Shown one piece after another: positions 25,125 to 33,180 of a stretch of 41,153 nucleotides of DNA; position 1 is the first letter of the stretch; every line of letters begins with the position of its first letter. This DNA is from an uncultured Clostridia bacterium (GTDB taxonomy: Bacteria > Bacillota > Clostridia > Lachnospirales > CAG-274). Below the pieces are notes generated by a model. It was given only the letters and a program-made list of their open reading frames with translations, searched no databases and was not told where the DNA came from. The DNA lies in assembly GCA_947632615.1 (NCBI GenBank), contig CANRPW010000022.1, positions 1 through 41,153 of the forward strand. The letters are read 5' to 3'. The translations under genes and the position numbers were made by a program.

Positions 25125-25805
25125 ATGATAGCAGCATTAGTAAATTCAGGCGCTGTATTTATAGGCGCAATATTTGGTCTTATATTTAAAAAGGCAATAC
25201 CTCAAAAAATGGGAGATACCATAATGTATGGTCTTGCCCTATGCACACTTCTTATAGGCATAAGCGGCTCACTTAAGGGCGAACACATTATTATTGAAAT
25301 AATATCTATAGTCATAGGGGCTATACTTGGAGAGCTTATAGACCTTGACGGCAAAATAAACACTTTGGGAAATAAGCTGCAGCAAAAATTCAAAGCAGAC
25401 GATAACAGAACATCTGTAGCTGAAGGCTTTGTAACATCCACCCTTCTGTTCTGTACAGGGGCAATGGCAATAGTCGGCTCACTTCAGGCAGGCATATCCG
25501 GCAATTATACGACTATATTCACAAAGTCAACTATCGACTTCGTAGCTGTAATTGTGCTTTCATCTACCTTGGGTCTTGGTACGATATTTTCTGCCATTTC
25601 TGTTCTTGTATATCAAGGGGGAATAACCCTCTTTGCCGCATTTATTGCTCCTTATCTCAATACAACGGTTACCACCGAAATGGACTGTGTAGGCTCGCTT
25701 ATAATGATAGGGCTTGCTTTTAATATGCTTGGTATAACAAAGCTTAAAATTTCAAACTACATAATTGCAGTATTCGTTCCCGTACTGCTGTGCAGATTTT
25801 TATAA
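25125..25805 (+). CDS. DUF554 family membrane protein
   Basis: This 226-residue integral membrane protein has about six to seven hydrophobic segments. It matches the DUF554 family (YdfK-like): NSGAVFIGAIFGLIFKK at the start, IEIISIVIGAILGELIDLDGKI, FVTSTLLFCTGAMAIVGSLQAGISG, and LIMIGLAFNMLGI near the end. The family is often described as a possible transporter, with no proven substrate. The start at MIAAL follows GGTG; a GTG three codons earlier overlaps that site. It lies between elements D and E and converges with yugP. Confidence 0.88.
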   Translation: MIAALVNSGAVFIGAIFGLIFKKAIPQKMGDTIMYGLALCTLLIGISGSLKGEHIIIEIISIVIGAILGELIDLDGKINTLGNKLQQKFKADDNRTSVAEGFVTSTLLFCTGAMAIVGSLQAGISGNYTTIFTKSTIDFVAVIVLSSTLGLGTIFSAISVLVYQGGITLFAAFIAPYLNTTVTTEMDCVGSLIMIGLAFNMLGITKLKISNYIIAVFVPVLLCRFL

Positions 25806-25834
25806 AGTTATAGCCGACCCGACTGCGGTTCCGA

Positions 25835-25969
25835 GCGGGGCAGGGAGATGCACGGAAAAAAACAGCAGGGGCTGAGCCTGTATAGGCTCAGCCCCTGCTG
25901 TTTTTTCCGTGCATCTCCCTGCCCCGCGGCCCCGCCTTTCCTACCGTCTTAGAAAGACGGCAGGAAAGG
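25835..25969 (-). repeat. Two-hairpin intergenic element E (reverse orientation)
   Basis: Read on the minus strand, a 16-nt hairpin (25969-25954 with 25950-25935, one A-C mismatch, three-base loop) is followed by a long hairpin (25927-25884 with 25879-25835). The long stem has 44 pairs and one bulge within an A/T run, with a four-base loop. The junction reads GGGCCGCGGGG. It occupies the gap between the 3' ends of DUF554 (+) and yugP (-), and neither gene has another visible terminator. Confidence 0.85.
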
Positions 25970-25980
25970 TGTGGGCAAAT

Positions 25981-26739
25981 TTATCTTCTTCTGTTGCTGT
26001 TTCCCAAAATAATGGCTACAAATCTTAAAAGAGTAGCTACGGCAGATGCAGCTGCTGCCACATAGGTAAGAGCTGCTGCGGTAAGCATCTTCTTCGCTCC
26101 GGGAAGCTCGTCGCTGTCAAGATATCCGTAGGTTTTAAGATTTTTAAGCGCTCTTGCTGAAGCATTGAATTCTACAGGCAGCGTAACTATCTGGAAGAAT
26201 ACTACAACAGCATAAAGTATAGCGCCAAAAATAGCAATCTCATAAACTCCCGAAAAAGCACCAAGTAAAAGACCCAAAATGATTATAGGCATTGCCAGCT
26301 TGCTTGAAAAGCTGACTGCCGGGAACATGCTTGTTCTGAGCTTTAGGGGTGCATAGCCTACATTATCCTGTATGGCATGTCCTGTTTCGTGAGCAGCAAC
26401 TCCCAGTGCCGCAACGCTGTTTGAGCTATACACTGCATCGGAAAGTCTTAAAACCTTATTCTTTGGGTCATAATGATCTGTAAGGTTTCCGCTTATGCGC
26501 TCAACATTTACATTAAAAATACCGGCGTTTCCCAAAAGCTGCCTTGCTACTTCAGCTCCTGTATATCCTCTTTTGTTAGGTATCTTTGAATATTTTTTAA
26601 ATGTACTGTTTACTTTGCTCTGCGCATAAAAGGCAAGTATCATAGCCACTATAAGAAGCACCATGGCAAGCACCTGAAGCCCTGTAAAGCTGCCATATCC
26701 GCCATATCCCCCATACATATATGGATATCCGTAATACAT
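25981..26739 (-). CDS. yugP: Zinc metallopeptidase, YugP family (neutral zinc metallopeptidase)
   Basis: This 252-residue membrane protein carries HETGH (His117, Glu118, His121) within LGVAAHETGHAIQD, the zinc motif of the YugP family. It begins with a Tyr/Gly-rich segment, a transmembrane helix and KKYSKIPNKRGYTGAEVARQLL, then has further hydrophobic helices after the active site. The start is supported by AAAGGAGG. It closes the yicC-to-fmt operon, 56 bases after fmt. The biological substrate is not established. Element E begins just past its stop. Confidence 0.9.
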   Translation of the reverse strand: MYYGYPYMYGGYGGYGSFTGLQVLAMVLLIVAMILAFYAQSKVNSTFKKYSKIPNKRGYTGAEVARQLLGNAGIFNVNVERISGNLTDHYDPKNKVLRLSDAVYSSNSVAALGVAAHETGHAIQDNVGYAPLKLRTSMFPAVSFSSKLAMPIIILGLLLGAFSGVYEIAIFGAILYAVVVFFQIVTLPVEFNASARALKNLKTYGYLDSDELPGAKKMLTAAALTYVAAAASAVATLLRFVAIILGNSNRRR

Positions 26740-26795
26740 AGTTTTTTCCTCCTTTTTACTTTGTTAAAAATCCCTTCTTACCTCAATATACGAAA

Positions 26796-27725
26796 TCATT
26801 TGCCTAAGGTCTGACCTGTTTCTATTTTATGCCCCAACAAATAATCCTTTACGCTCATTCTTTTAGAGCCGGCCGCCTGAATTTCTGTTATAAGCAAGGC
26901 TCCGTCGCCTGTTTTTACGGCTATACCCTTTTTATCTGCCGAAATTATATAACCTGCCGCCTGTAAAGACTTATCCTCTTTAGCCTGTGCCTTATATACC
27001 TTCAGCTTTTCACCTTTATATAAGGTATATGCGCAGGGATATGGGTTAAGCCCTCTTATAAGATTAACAAGGCTTTTTGAGCTTTTTGAAAAATCAAGCC
27101 TTCCCGTTTCCTTTGTTATTTTATGGGCATAGCTTGAAAGAGCATCGTCCTGCTTTTCTGCCTTTACTTCGCCCTTTTCTATTATTTCAAGAGCATCGAC
27201 TATTGCTTCAGCTCCCAAGGCGGCCATTTTATCGTGGAGGGTCTCATAGGTGTCGTCATCCTCTATGGCAAGAGATCTTTTAAGTATCATATCCCCTGCA
27301 TCCAGCTCCTTGACCATATACATTATAGTTACTCCCGTCACCTTTTCACCCTCTATTATGGCTCTTTGAATAGGCGCTGCTCCTCTGTATTTAGGCAGAA
27401 GTGAAGCATGTACATTCACAAAGCCATATTCAGGCATATTAAGAAGCGCCTCGGGTATGAGCTGACCGTAAGCCACCAAAACGATTATATCGGGTTTATA
27501 AGCCCTCAGCTGCTCCGTAAAGCCCTCTTCCTTAACTGTTGCGGGCTGAAGAACAGGTATTCCATATTCCTCCGCCACAAGCTTTACAGGGGTGGGTATG
27601 ACTTTCTTACCCCTGCCCTTGGGTTTGTCGGGCTGGCTTACCACCGCAACTACCTGGTGCTTTGCTATAAGCCTTTTAAGCACTGTGGCTGCAAAATCAG
27701 GCGTGCCGAAAAAAACAATTCTCAT
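26796..27725 (-). CDS. fmt: Methionyl-tRNA formyltransferase
   Basis: The enzyme formylates initiator Met-tRNA using 10-formyltetrahydrofolate. The 309-residue length is standard. The N-terminal formyltransferase fold carries FFGTPDFAA, Asn104 and His106 in NVHASLLPKYRGAAP, and Asp145 in LDAGDMI; the C-terminal OB-fold domain covers the last ~100 residues. Its ATG overlaps the stop of def by one base (TAATG), so the deformylase and formyltransferase are translated in tandem, an arrangement common across bacteria. Confidence 0.97.
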   Translation of the reverse strand: MRIVFFGTPDFAATVLKRLIAKHQVVAVVSQPDKPKGRGKKVIPTPVKLVAEEYGIPVLQPATVKEEGFTEQLRAYKPDIIVLVAYGQLIPEALLNMPEYGFVNVHASLLPKYRGAAPIQRAIIEGEKVTGVTIMYMVKELDAGDMILKRSLAIEDDDTYETLHDKMAALGAEAIVDALEIIEKGEVKAEKQDDALSSYAHKITKETGRLDFSKSSKSLVNLIRGLNPYPCAYTLYKGEKLKVYKAQAKEDKSLQAAGYIISADKKGIAVKTGDGALLITEIQAAGSKRMSVKDYLLGHKIETGQTLGK

Positions 27726-28195
27726 TACTCTTCCTCGCTTTCCGCCTCCATAAGCTCTCCTTCCACCTTGTCGGTATAAAGCACGCCGTCAAGATGATCT
27801 ATCTCGTGGCAAAGTGCCCTTGCCATAAGGTCTTCGCCTTCCAATATCATTTTATCCCCCTCACGGGTAAAACATTCAACCTTGACCCACTGGGGTCTGG
27901 TTACCTGTCCTACAAGTCCGGGAACGGAAAGACAGCCCTCATCTCCTGTCTGTGTACCTTTGACGTCTGTTATAACAGGGTTTATAAGCTCTACAAGCCC
28001 CTCGCCTACGTCAATTACAACTGCCCTTTTAAGAATACCTACCTGAGGAGCTGCAAGCCCAACGCCGTTGTAGTTATACATGGTGTCTGCCATATCATCC
28101 AAAAGCTGACCCAGCTTTTCGTCAAAAGCCTTGACTTCCTTACATTTTTTTCTTAAAACATCGTCCTCTTGCGTTCTTAATTGTCTTAAAGCCAT
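27725..28195 (-). CDS. def: Peptide deformylase
   Basis: This metalloenzyme removes the formyl group from nascent peptides. The 156-residue protein has all three motifs: GVGLAAPQ (44-51), EGCLS (86-90) and HEIDH (130-134). The metal ligands Cys88, His130 and His134 and the catalytic Glu131 are present. The C-terminus is a short acidic tail. It starts 12 bases after the priA stop. Confidence 0.97.
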   Translation of the reverse strand: MALRQLRTQEDDVLRKKCKEVKAFDEKLGQLLDDMADTMYNYNGVGLAAPQVGILKRAVVIDVGEGLVELINPVITDVKGTQTGDEGCLSVPGLVGQVTRPQWVKVECFTREGDKMILEGEDLMARALCHEIDHLDGVLYTDKVEGELMEAESEEE

Positions 28196-28207
28196 TTGTA
28201 AAACCTC

Positions 28208-30415
28208 CTAAGGTATGTACTTGGGATTAATTGTCACGTTTACGGAAATGCCTCCCATATCTTCTCTTTCTCTTAGCTTGTTTAAGCAGTAAAAAGCATA
28301 ATTTTTAAGCTTTTCCTCCTCCAAGCCCTTTATAATTATTCTGTGGCGATATTTGTCGTGTATTTTTGACACCATAGCCGCCGCAGGACCTATTCTTTCA
28401 TAATTTTTGCCCTTGCCGTAAAATTCCAAAATTGCCGCAAGCTCGTGTATTCTTGTAATGACTGTCTTTTCGTCCTCGCCGGAAAAAAGTATAGTGCATA
28501 AATTAGTAAAGGGCGGATATTTCATCTGCCGTCTGAACTCAATTTCCTCTTTATAAAAGCTAACATAATCGTTTTTCTTGGCATACTGTATGCAGTAGTT
28601 TTCGGGCATATAAGTCTGTATAAGCACTTTGCCCACATTGTCGGCTCTGCCTGCCCTGCCTGCCACCTGTGTAATAAGCTGGAACGTGTTTTCCGCAGCC
28701 CGAAAATCAGATGAATTAAGTGACATATCGGCTGCCACAACACCTACAAGCACTACCCGTGGAAAGTCAAGCCCCTTGGCTATCATCTGAGTCCCCACAA
28801 GTACATCGGCTTCGCCTCTTGCAAAGGCGCTTAATATCTGTCTGTGGCTGTCCCTTGTTTTTGTGGTGTCGGCATCCATTCTCAGCACTCTTGCCTCAGG
28901 GAATAGCTTATTCACCTCAGCCATTATTTTTTCCGTTCCTATGCCGAAATATTTAATATATTTAGAGCCGCAGCCCGGGCATACCTCGGGTATATCCTCC
29001 TCTGCTCCGCAGTAGTGGCAAACCAGCTTATTTTCCCTTTTGTGGTAGGTATAGTTTACACTGCAGCTTTCACAGCCGAAAACATAGCCGCACTTTCTGC
29101 AGGAAACAAAGGTAGAATGTCCTCTTCTGTTCAAAAACAGTATAACCTGCTTTTTATCCGCAAGAGCCTCGCCTATTGCCTTTTGCAGCCTTATTGAAAA
29201 CATAGATTTGTTTCCAAGCACTATCTCGTCCCTCATATCTACGGCATATATATCGGGGAACTTCATATTTATCCTGTTTTTAAGCTCCAAAAGTCTATAT
29301 TCCCCCTGCAAAGCTTTATAATAGCTGTTTATAGAGGGCGTAGCGCTGCCAAGCACTACTGTTGTGCCGTATATCTCCTGGAGCTTTATTGCTGTTTCTA
29401 TGGCATCATATTTAGGGGAAATATCCGATTTATAGGTCTTTTCGTGCTCCTCGTCTATTATTACAACACCTAAATTGTCAAAGGGAGCAAACAACGCCGA
29501 ACGAGGACCTATCATAACAGAAATTCTGCCCGTTCTTGCCTTTTTCCACTGATCGTATCTTTCGCCGTCGGTCATTCCCGAATGTGTTACGGAAACAAGC
29601 TCGCCAAATCTTTCTATAAATCTCTGAACAGTCTGGGGCGTAAGGGATATCTCAGGCACAAGCACAATAGCCTGCTTGCCCATTTTAAGAGCCTTGTCTA
29701 CAATTTCCATATATACAAGGGTCTTTCCGCTGCCTGTGACTCCCATAAGAAGGAAAGGTTTTTTGCCGGTATATTCAAGGTCGCTTACTACCTCATTAAT
29801 TACCCTTTGCTGATCCGCCGTAGGTGTAGGAGAGTTTTTCTTCTCCGCATTAGTCGCTTTGTAAAAATCTCTTATTACCTCAGTTTCGTCTATTACAGCA
29901 AGCCCCTTTTCAACAAGCCCCAAAACCGATGCCGACGATACATTAAGCTCTGACATAAGTCTGTCAAGCTCTATTCTGCCTGTCTTTTTAAGAAATTCTG
30001 CAATTTCTGCCTGTCGTTTGCTTCTTTTAAGCAAGGCTTCGGCGTTTTCCATATTGCAGGGGCTTATATATTTAACAGTCTTGTCTTTAGCTATTTTAGG
30101 AATTATACATTGCAGACATTCTGTAAGTGTGCAATAATATTTATTCGCCATCCATTTGGCAAGCTCTATTCTCTCCTTTGAAAAAACAGGAAAGCCGTCT
30201 TTTAAAGCAGAAATCTCCTTAAGGGTATGCTTTGTGGGCGCTTCGTCGCAAATGCCTATAACATAGCCTTCCGTCTTTCTGTTTCCTCTGCCAAAGGGCA
30301 CACTTACCCTCATTCCCACTTCTATAAGCCCTATAAGCTTATCGGGTATGATATAATAATATATTCTGTCAAGCTCCTTAGCTTTTAGTCCTATAATTAC
30401 CTCGGCATATTTCAT
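28208..30415 (-). CDS. priA: Primosomal protein N' (replication restart helicase PriA)
   Basis: This 3'-5' DNA helicase reloads the replisome at stalled forks. The 735 residues are typical. An N-terminal DNA-binding domain (EVIIGLKAKELDRIYYYIIP) precedes a helicase core with Walker A GVTGSGKT, the DEEH box (VVIIDEEHEKTYKSD) and LGSATPSINS. The zinc-binding cysteines CRKCGYVFGCESC and CHYCGAEEDIPEVCPGCG lie in the middle, followed by MIAKGLDFPRV and QVAGRAGRA. The start overlaps the rpoZ stop by 4 bp. Confidence 0.97.
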   Translation of the reverse strand: MKYAEVIIGLKAKELDRIYYYIIPDKLIGLIEVGMRVSVPFGRGNRKTEGYVIGICDEAPTKHTLKEISALKDGFPVFSKERIELAKWMANKYYCTLTECLQCIIPKIAKDKTVKYISPCNMENAEALLKRSKRQAEIAEFLKKTGRIELDRLMSELNVSSASVLGLVEKGLAVIDETEVIRDFYKATNAEKKNSPTPTADQQRVINEVVSDLEYTGKKPFLLMGVTGSGKTLVYMEIVDKALKMGKQAIVLVPEISLTPQTVQRFIERFGELVSVTHSGMTDGERYDQWKKARTGRISVMIGPRSALFAPFDNLGVVIIDEEHEKTYKSDISPKYDAIETAIKLQEIYGTTVVLGSATPSINSYYKALQGEYRLLELKNRINMKFPDIYAVDMRDEIVLGNKSMFSIRLQKAIGEALADKKQVILFLNRRGHSTFVSCRKCGYVFGCESCSVNYTYHKRENKLVCHYCGAEEDIPEVCPGCGSKYIKYFGIGTEKIMAEVNKLFPEARVLRMDADTTKTRDSHRQILSAFARGEADVLVGTQMIAKGLDFPRVVLVGVVAADMSLNSSDFRAAENTFQLITQVAGRAGRADNVGKVLIQTYMPENYCIQYAKKNDYVSFYKEEIEFRRQMKYPPFTNLCTILFSGEDEKTVITRIHELAAILEFYGKGKNYERIGPAAAMVSKIHDKYRHRIIIKGLEEEKLKNYAFYCLNKLREREDMGGISVNVTINPKYIP

Positions 30416-30831
30416 TCTTCATCATCTATATCAAGTAAGTCAATTTCCTCAAATTCTTCGTCAAAGTCTGAAGACTCAATGTCATCGATGTCATCAAGGT
30501 CTTCAATATCAGACTCATCTTCTGAAAGAGCAGCCTGCATTTCAAGCTCATTCTTTATTTCGTCTTCTAAGGTCTCTTTTTCAATGTGTATCTCAGTACC
30601 CATACCTTCGGGAACTACCTTTATCTTGCCAAGCTCTATTTCTTTAACGGCAATTGATAAGGGCTTGTCTGTCATTCCCTCACTGTCTATCATAGGCGTG
30701 TCACCTGCTATAAGCTGGCGCGCTCTTTTTGCGGCTGCCAGAACGACCGAATAACGGCTTGTGACTGTGCTGCCGCCGTCCTTTTCCTTGTTCATAATGT
30801 CCATAAGTTCAGCATAAGATGGTTTAAGCAT
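30412..30831 (-). CDS. rpoZ: DNA-directed RNA polymerase omega subunit
   Basis: This small subunit aids RNA polymerase assembly. The 139-residue protein is longer than usual. The family core covers about residues 1-75 (LKPSYAELM, SRYSVVLAAAKRARQL, PLSIAVKEIELGKI). It is followed by a strongly acidic tail of about 60 residues rich in Asp and Glu, probably disordered. It starts one base after the gmk stop and overlaps priA. coaBC, often found here in Firmicutes, is missing between rpoZ and priA. Confidence 0.93.
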   Translation of the reverse strand: MLKPSYAELMDIMNKEKDGGSTVTSRYSVVLAAAKRARQLIAGDTPMIDSEGMTDKPLSIAVKEIELGKIKVVPEGMGTEIHIEKETLEDEIKNELEMQAALSEDESDIEDLDDIDDIESSDFDEEFEEIDLLDIDDEE

Positions 30832-30832
30832 A

Positions 30833-31453
30833 TTACTCCACTCCTTTTTTTGTCATAAAATTTTTAGGGAAATCAGTATTTCTTGCGGAAGCAAACTTTT
30901 CAGTGTCCACAATACTGTTAATGCGCTTTGAGGCGTTTCTTACCAAATCGTTTATTACAATGTAGTCATATTTATCTATAAGAGTTACCTCTTCTCTTGC
31001 TCTTCTGAGCCTCATTGCCATGACCTCTTCTGACTCGGTGTTTCTGCCTCTGAGTCTGTCTTCAAGGTCTTGTATGGTCTCGGGCGTTAAGAAAATAAGT
31101 ACAGCATCAGGGAATTTTTCCTTCACCTGTATAGCTCCCTGAACTTCTATTTCAAGAATGACGTTTTTGCCCTCTTTAAGCTTCTCCTCGACATATTTTA
31201 CAGGTGTGCCGTAAAAGTTGCCGCAGAAAAGAGCATATTCCAAAAGCTCGCCGTTTTCTGCCATTTTCTTAAATTCTTCTTCGCTTTTAAAATAATAAGA
31301 TACGCCCTCTTCTTCGCCTGCTCTGGGCTTTCTGGTAGTTACCGATACTGAAAGACAATATTTATCACTATCCTTCATAAGCTCGTTTACAACTGTGCCC
31401 TTGCCTGCCCCGGAAGGCCCGGATATTATAAGAAGGATACCTTTATCATTCAT
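30833..31453 (-). CDS. gmk: Guanylate kinase
   Basis: The enzyme converts GMP to GDP using ATP. The 206-residue protein starts [20 protein letters not shown] with the P-loop at about 12-19; [17 protein letters not shown] and the GMP-binding region [10 protein letters not shown] follow. The start at MNDKG has AAAGGAGG in place and overlaps the end of remA by 8 bases. The longer frame to 31501 would run through remA. Confidence 0.96.
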   Translation of the reverse strand: MNDKGILLIISGPSGAGKGTVVNELMKDSDKYCLSVSVTTRKPRAGEEEGVSYYFKSEEEFKKMAENGELLEYALFCGNFYGTPVKYVEEKLKEGKNVILEIEVQGAIQVKEKFPDAVLIFLTPETIQDLEDRLRGRNTESEEVMAMRLRRAREEVTLIDKYDYIVINDLVRNASKRINSIVDTEKFASARNTDFPKNFMTKKGVE

Positions 31454-31715
31454 TGTCGCTCTCCTCCTTTGCATCTGTAATTCCCCCCAGTCTGGAAGCA
31501 ATGGTTTCCGGCTGGTTTGCTGCCAATATCATATGGTCGCTGTCGGTAATGATAGCGGCTCTTGTTTTTCTTCCGCAAGTGGCATCAATAAGCTTGCCTC
31601 TTTCTCTCTGCTCTCTTATAAGCCTTTTCACAGGAGCAGCCTCGGGGCTTACTATAGCGATTATTCTGTCTGCGGAGATTATGTTTCCATAGCCTATATT
31701 TACAAACCTACTCAT
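31446..31715 (-). CDS. remA: Extracellular matrix regulator RemA family (DUF370)
   Basis: This 89-residue DNA-binding protein family includes Bacillus RemA, which activates matrix and osmoprotection genes. It has the conserved [23 protein letters not shown], the basic segment [25 protein letters not shown] and the end [15 protein letters not shown] block. It sits between yicC and gmk, the usual place for this gene. The role in this organism is inferred. Confidence 0.93.
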   Translation of the reverse strand: MSRFVNIGYGNIISADRIIAIVSPEAAPVKRLIREQRERGKLIDATCGRKTRAAIITDSDHMILAANQPETIASRLGGITDAKEESDNE

Positions 31716-31725
31716 ATCATACCCC

Positions 31726-32610
31726 TTACTCTATGTTCTGCACCTGTTCCCTGATCTTTTCAATTTCGGTTTTTAAAAGCACTATGCTTTCCGTAATTAT
31801 AAGATCGTTGCTTTTAGAACCTATTGTATTGACTTCCCTGTTCATTTCCTGTACAAGAAAATCAAGTTTACGTCCTATGGCATTCTTTTCGTTAAGTATA
31901 ATATCAAACTGATCTAAGTGGCTGTAAAGCCTTGTTATCTCTTCGTCAATGCAGGCTTTGTCGGCAAATATAGCCGCCTCAGTGATTATTCTGCTCTCGT
32001 CAAGGTCTAAGCCCTCTATCTCTTTCATTCTGTCTGTAAGGCGCTGTCTGTATTCAACAGCAACAAGGGGAGCTCTTTCCTTAACCTTATCCACAACCTC
32101 CCTTATTCCCTTAAGCTTGCCCAAAAGGTCAGCCTTTAAAGCCTCGCCTTCTCTTGTTCTCATTTCAACAAAGGCGCTCAGTCCCTGCCTTAAAGCTCCC
32201 ATAAGCCCCGCAAGGATCTCCTCATTTTCGCCGTCTTCGTCAAGTATTGATTTTTCTACGCTTATAACATCGGGAAAGCGGGCAATAAGCCCAAGAGAGA
32301 GCCTGTCGTCAAGATTATAGCCCTCATTTATTGTTTTTAAAACATCTACATAATTATCTGCAAGCGCCCTATTAAGGCTTACCTTATAGTCATTTTTAGA
32401 AAAGGTTTCAAAGCTTACATATATATCGGTTTTGCCCCTTAATATCTCTTTTGCAGCCTCCTTTTTTATCTTATCTTCATAAGAAAGCATTATTCTGGGA
32501 AGCTTAATATTTATATCGTTATATCTGTGGTTGACCGATCTGATCTCCACGATAAATCTGCGGTCGCTAAGAGTTGTTTCTCCTCTGCCATAACCTGTCA
32601 TACTTCTCAT
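31726..32610 (-). CDS. yicC: YicC family endoribonuclease-like protein
   Basis: This is the first gene of the eight-gene operon down to yugP. The 294-residue protein begins [11 protein letters not shown], the YicC hallmark, and ends with [40 protein letters not shown], the conserved C-terminal block. YicC-type proteins have been described as stress-linked endoribonucleases. The start at MRSMTG fits the family; the ribosome site (GGTG) is weak. Upstream at 32657-32662 a TATAAT box on the minus strand may belong to its promoter. Confidence 0.92.
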   Translation of the reverse strand: MRSMTGYGRGETTLSDRRFIVEIRSVNHRYNDINIKLPRIMLSYEDKIKKEAAKEILRGKTDIYVSFETFSKNDYKVSLNRALADNYVDVLKTINEGYNLDDRLSLGLIARFPDVISVEKSILDEDGENEEILAGLMGALRQGLSAFVEMRTREGEALKADLLGKLKGIREVVDKVKERAPLVAVEYRQRLTDRMKEIEGLDLDESRIITEAAIFADKACIDEEITRLYSHLDQFDIILNEKNAIGRKLDFLVQEMNREVNTIGSKSNDLIITESIVLLKTEIEKIREQVQNIE

Positions 32611-32730
32611 AAAAAAACACACCGTACCCTTCAATTATCATAGTGTTACATTATATATTATACTATATTTTTCCGAATTGTACAGTCCCTTTTTTAAACA
32701 ATTTCAATTTTTTTACTCTAAAAAATACAA

Positions 32731-32758
32731 TAAAAAAGAGAGGTTATAAAAACCTCTC
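32731..32758 (-). terminator. Rho-independent terminator of the tRNA operon
   Basis: GAGAGGTT (minus, 32758-32751) pairs with AACCTCTC (32745-32738), followed by TTTTTTATTG. Confidence 0.9.
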
Positions 32759-32766
32759 AAAATAAA

Positions 32767-32838
32767 CTAGGCTAGCAGGATTCGAACCTGCGAATGACGG
32801 AATCAGAATCCGTTGCCTTACCGCTTGGCGATAGCCCA
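32767..32838 (-). tRNA. tRNA-Gln (anticodon CTG)
   Basis: This is a 72-nt cloverleaf. The acceptor TGGGCTA pairs with TAGCCTA, the anticodon stem ACGGA/TCCGT encloses TTCTGAT, and the T-arm is GCAGG TTCGAAT CCTGC. The discriminator is G. CCA is not encoded. It is the last of three tRNAs in one transcript. Confidence 0.95.
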
Positions 32839-32868
32839 ATATTATGCTAACCTTTTGGCATGCACAAG

Positions 32869-32940
32869 CAGGGCTAGCAGGATTCGAACCTGCGAATGTA
32901 GGAATCAAAATCCTATGCCTTACCGCTTGGCGATAGCCCT
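32869..32940 (-). tRNA. tRNA-Gln (anticodon TTG)
   Basis: This 72-nt cloverleaf is nearly identical to its neighbour except in the anticodon arm. The acceptor AGGGCTA/TAGCCCT and anticodon loop TTTTGAT are clear. It probably arose by tandem duplication of a Gln tRNA gene. Confidence 0.95.
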
Positions 32941-32958
32941 ATATTAATTAACATAAAA

Positions 32959-33030
32959 AGCGCGAAACGGGATTCGAACCCGCGGCCCTCGCCTTGGCAA
33001 GGCGATGCTCTACCACTGAGCCATTCGCGC
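32959..33030 (-). tRNA. tRNA-Gly (anticodon GCC)
   Basis: This 72-nt cloverleaf has acceptor GCGCGAA/TTCGCGC, anticodon loop TTGCCAA within TCGCC/GGCGA, and T-arm GCGGG TTCGAAT CCCGT. It is the first tRNA of the cluster, about 20 bases after the predicted start of transcription. Confidence 0.95.
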
Positions 33031-33053
33031 ATAACATCTTAACGACAGAAATT

Positions 33054-33082
33054 ATATTATCACATTTAAAAACATTTGTCAA
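33054..33082 (-). promoter_or_regulatory. Promoter of the tRNA operon
   Basis: Minus strand: TTGACA (33077-33082), 17 bases, TAATAT (33054-33059), about 24 bases before tRNA-Gly. Confidence 0.8.
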
Positions 33083-33130
33083 GCAAAAATTATAAATTTT
33101 GTAAAGCCCTTCTCTACAAACGCATATTGT

Positions 33131-33180
33131 ATAAAAAGCTAAGCCTGCCCGACAAGATTTTGCCCGGAAGGCTTAAGCTT
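33131..33180 (-). terminator. Terminator of uvrC
   Basis: On the minus strand AAGCTTAAGCCT (33180-33169) pairs with AGGCTTAGCTT (33146-33136), with one bulge; TTTTTAT follows. The stem begins inside the uvrC stop codon. Confidence 0.75.

Noticed and set aside
22066..25969. Interpretation of the elements as IS ends or a CRISPR array
   Set aside because: There is no transposase gene, no constant repeat sequence and no regular repeat-spacer pattern.
32767..32940. Near-identical ~60-bp repeats
   Set aside because: These are two tandem tRNA-Gln genes, not a mobile or CRISPR repeat.
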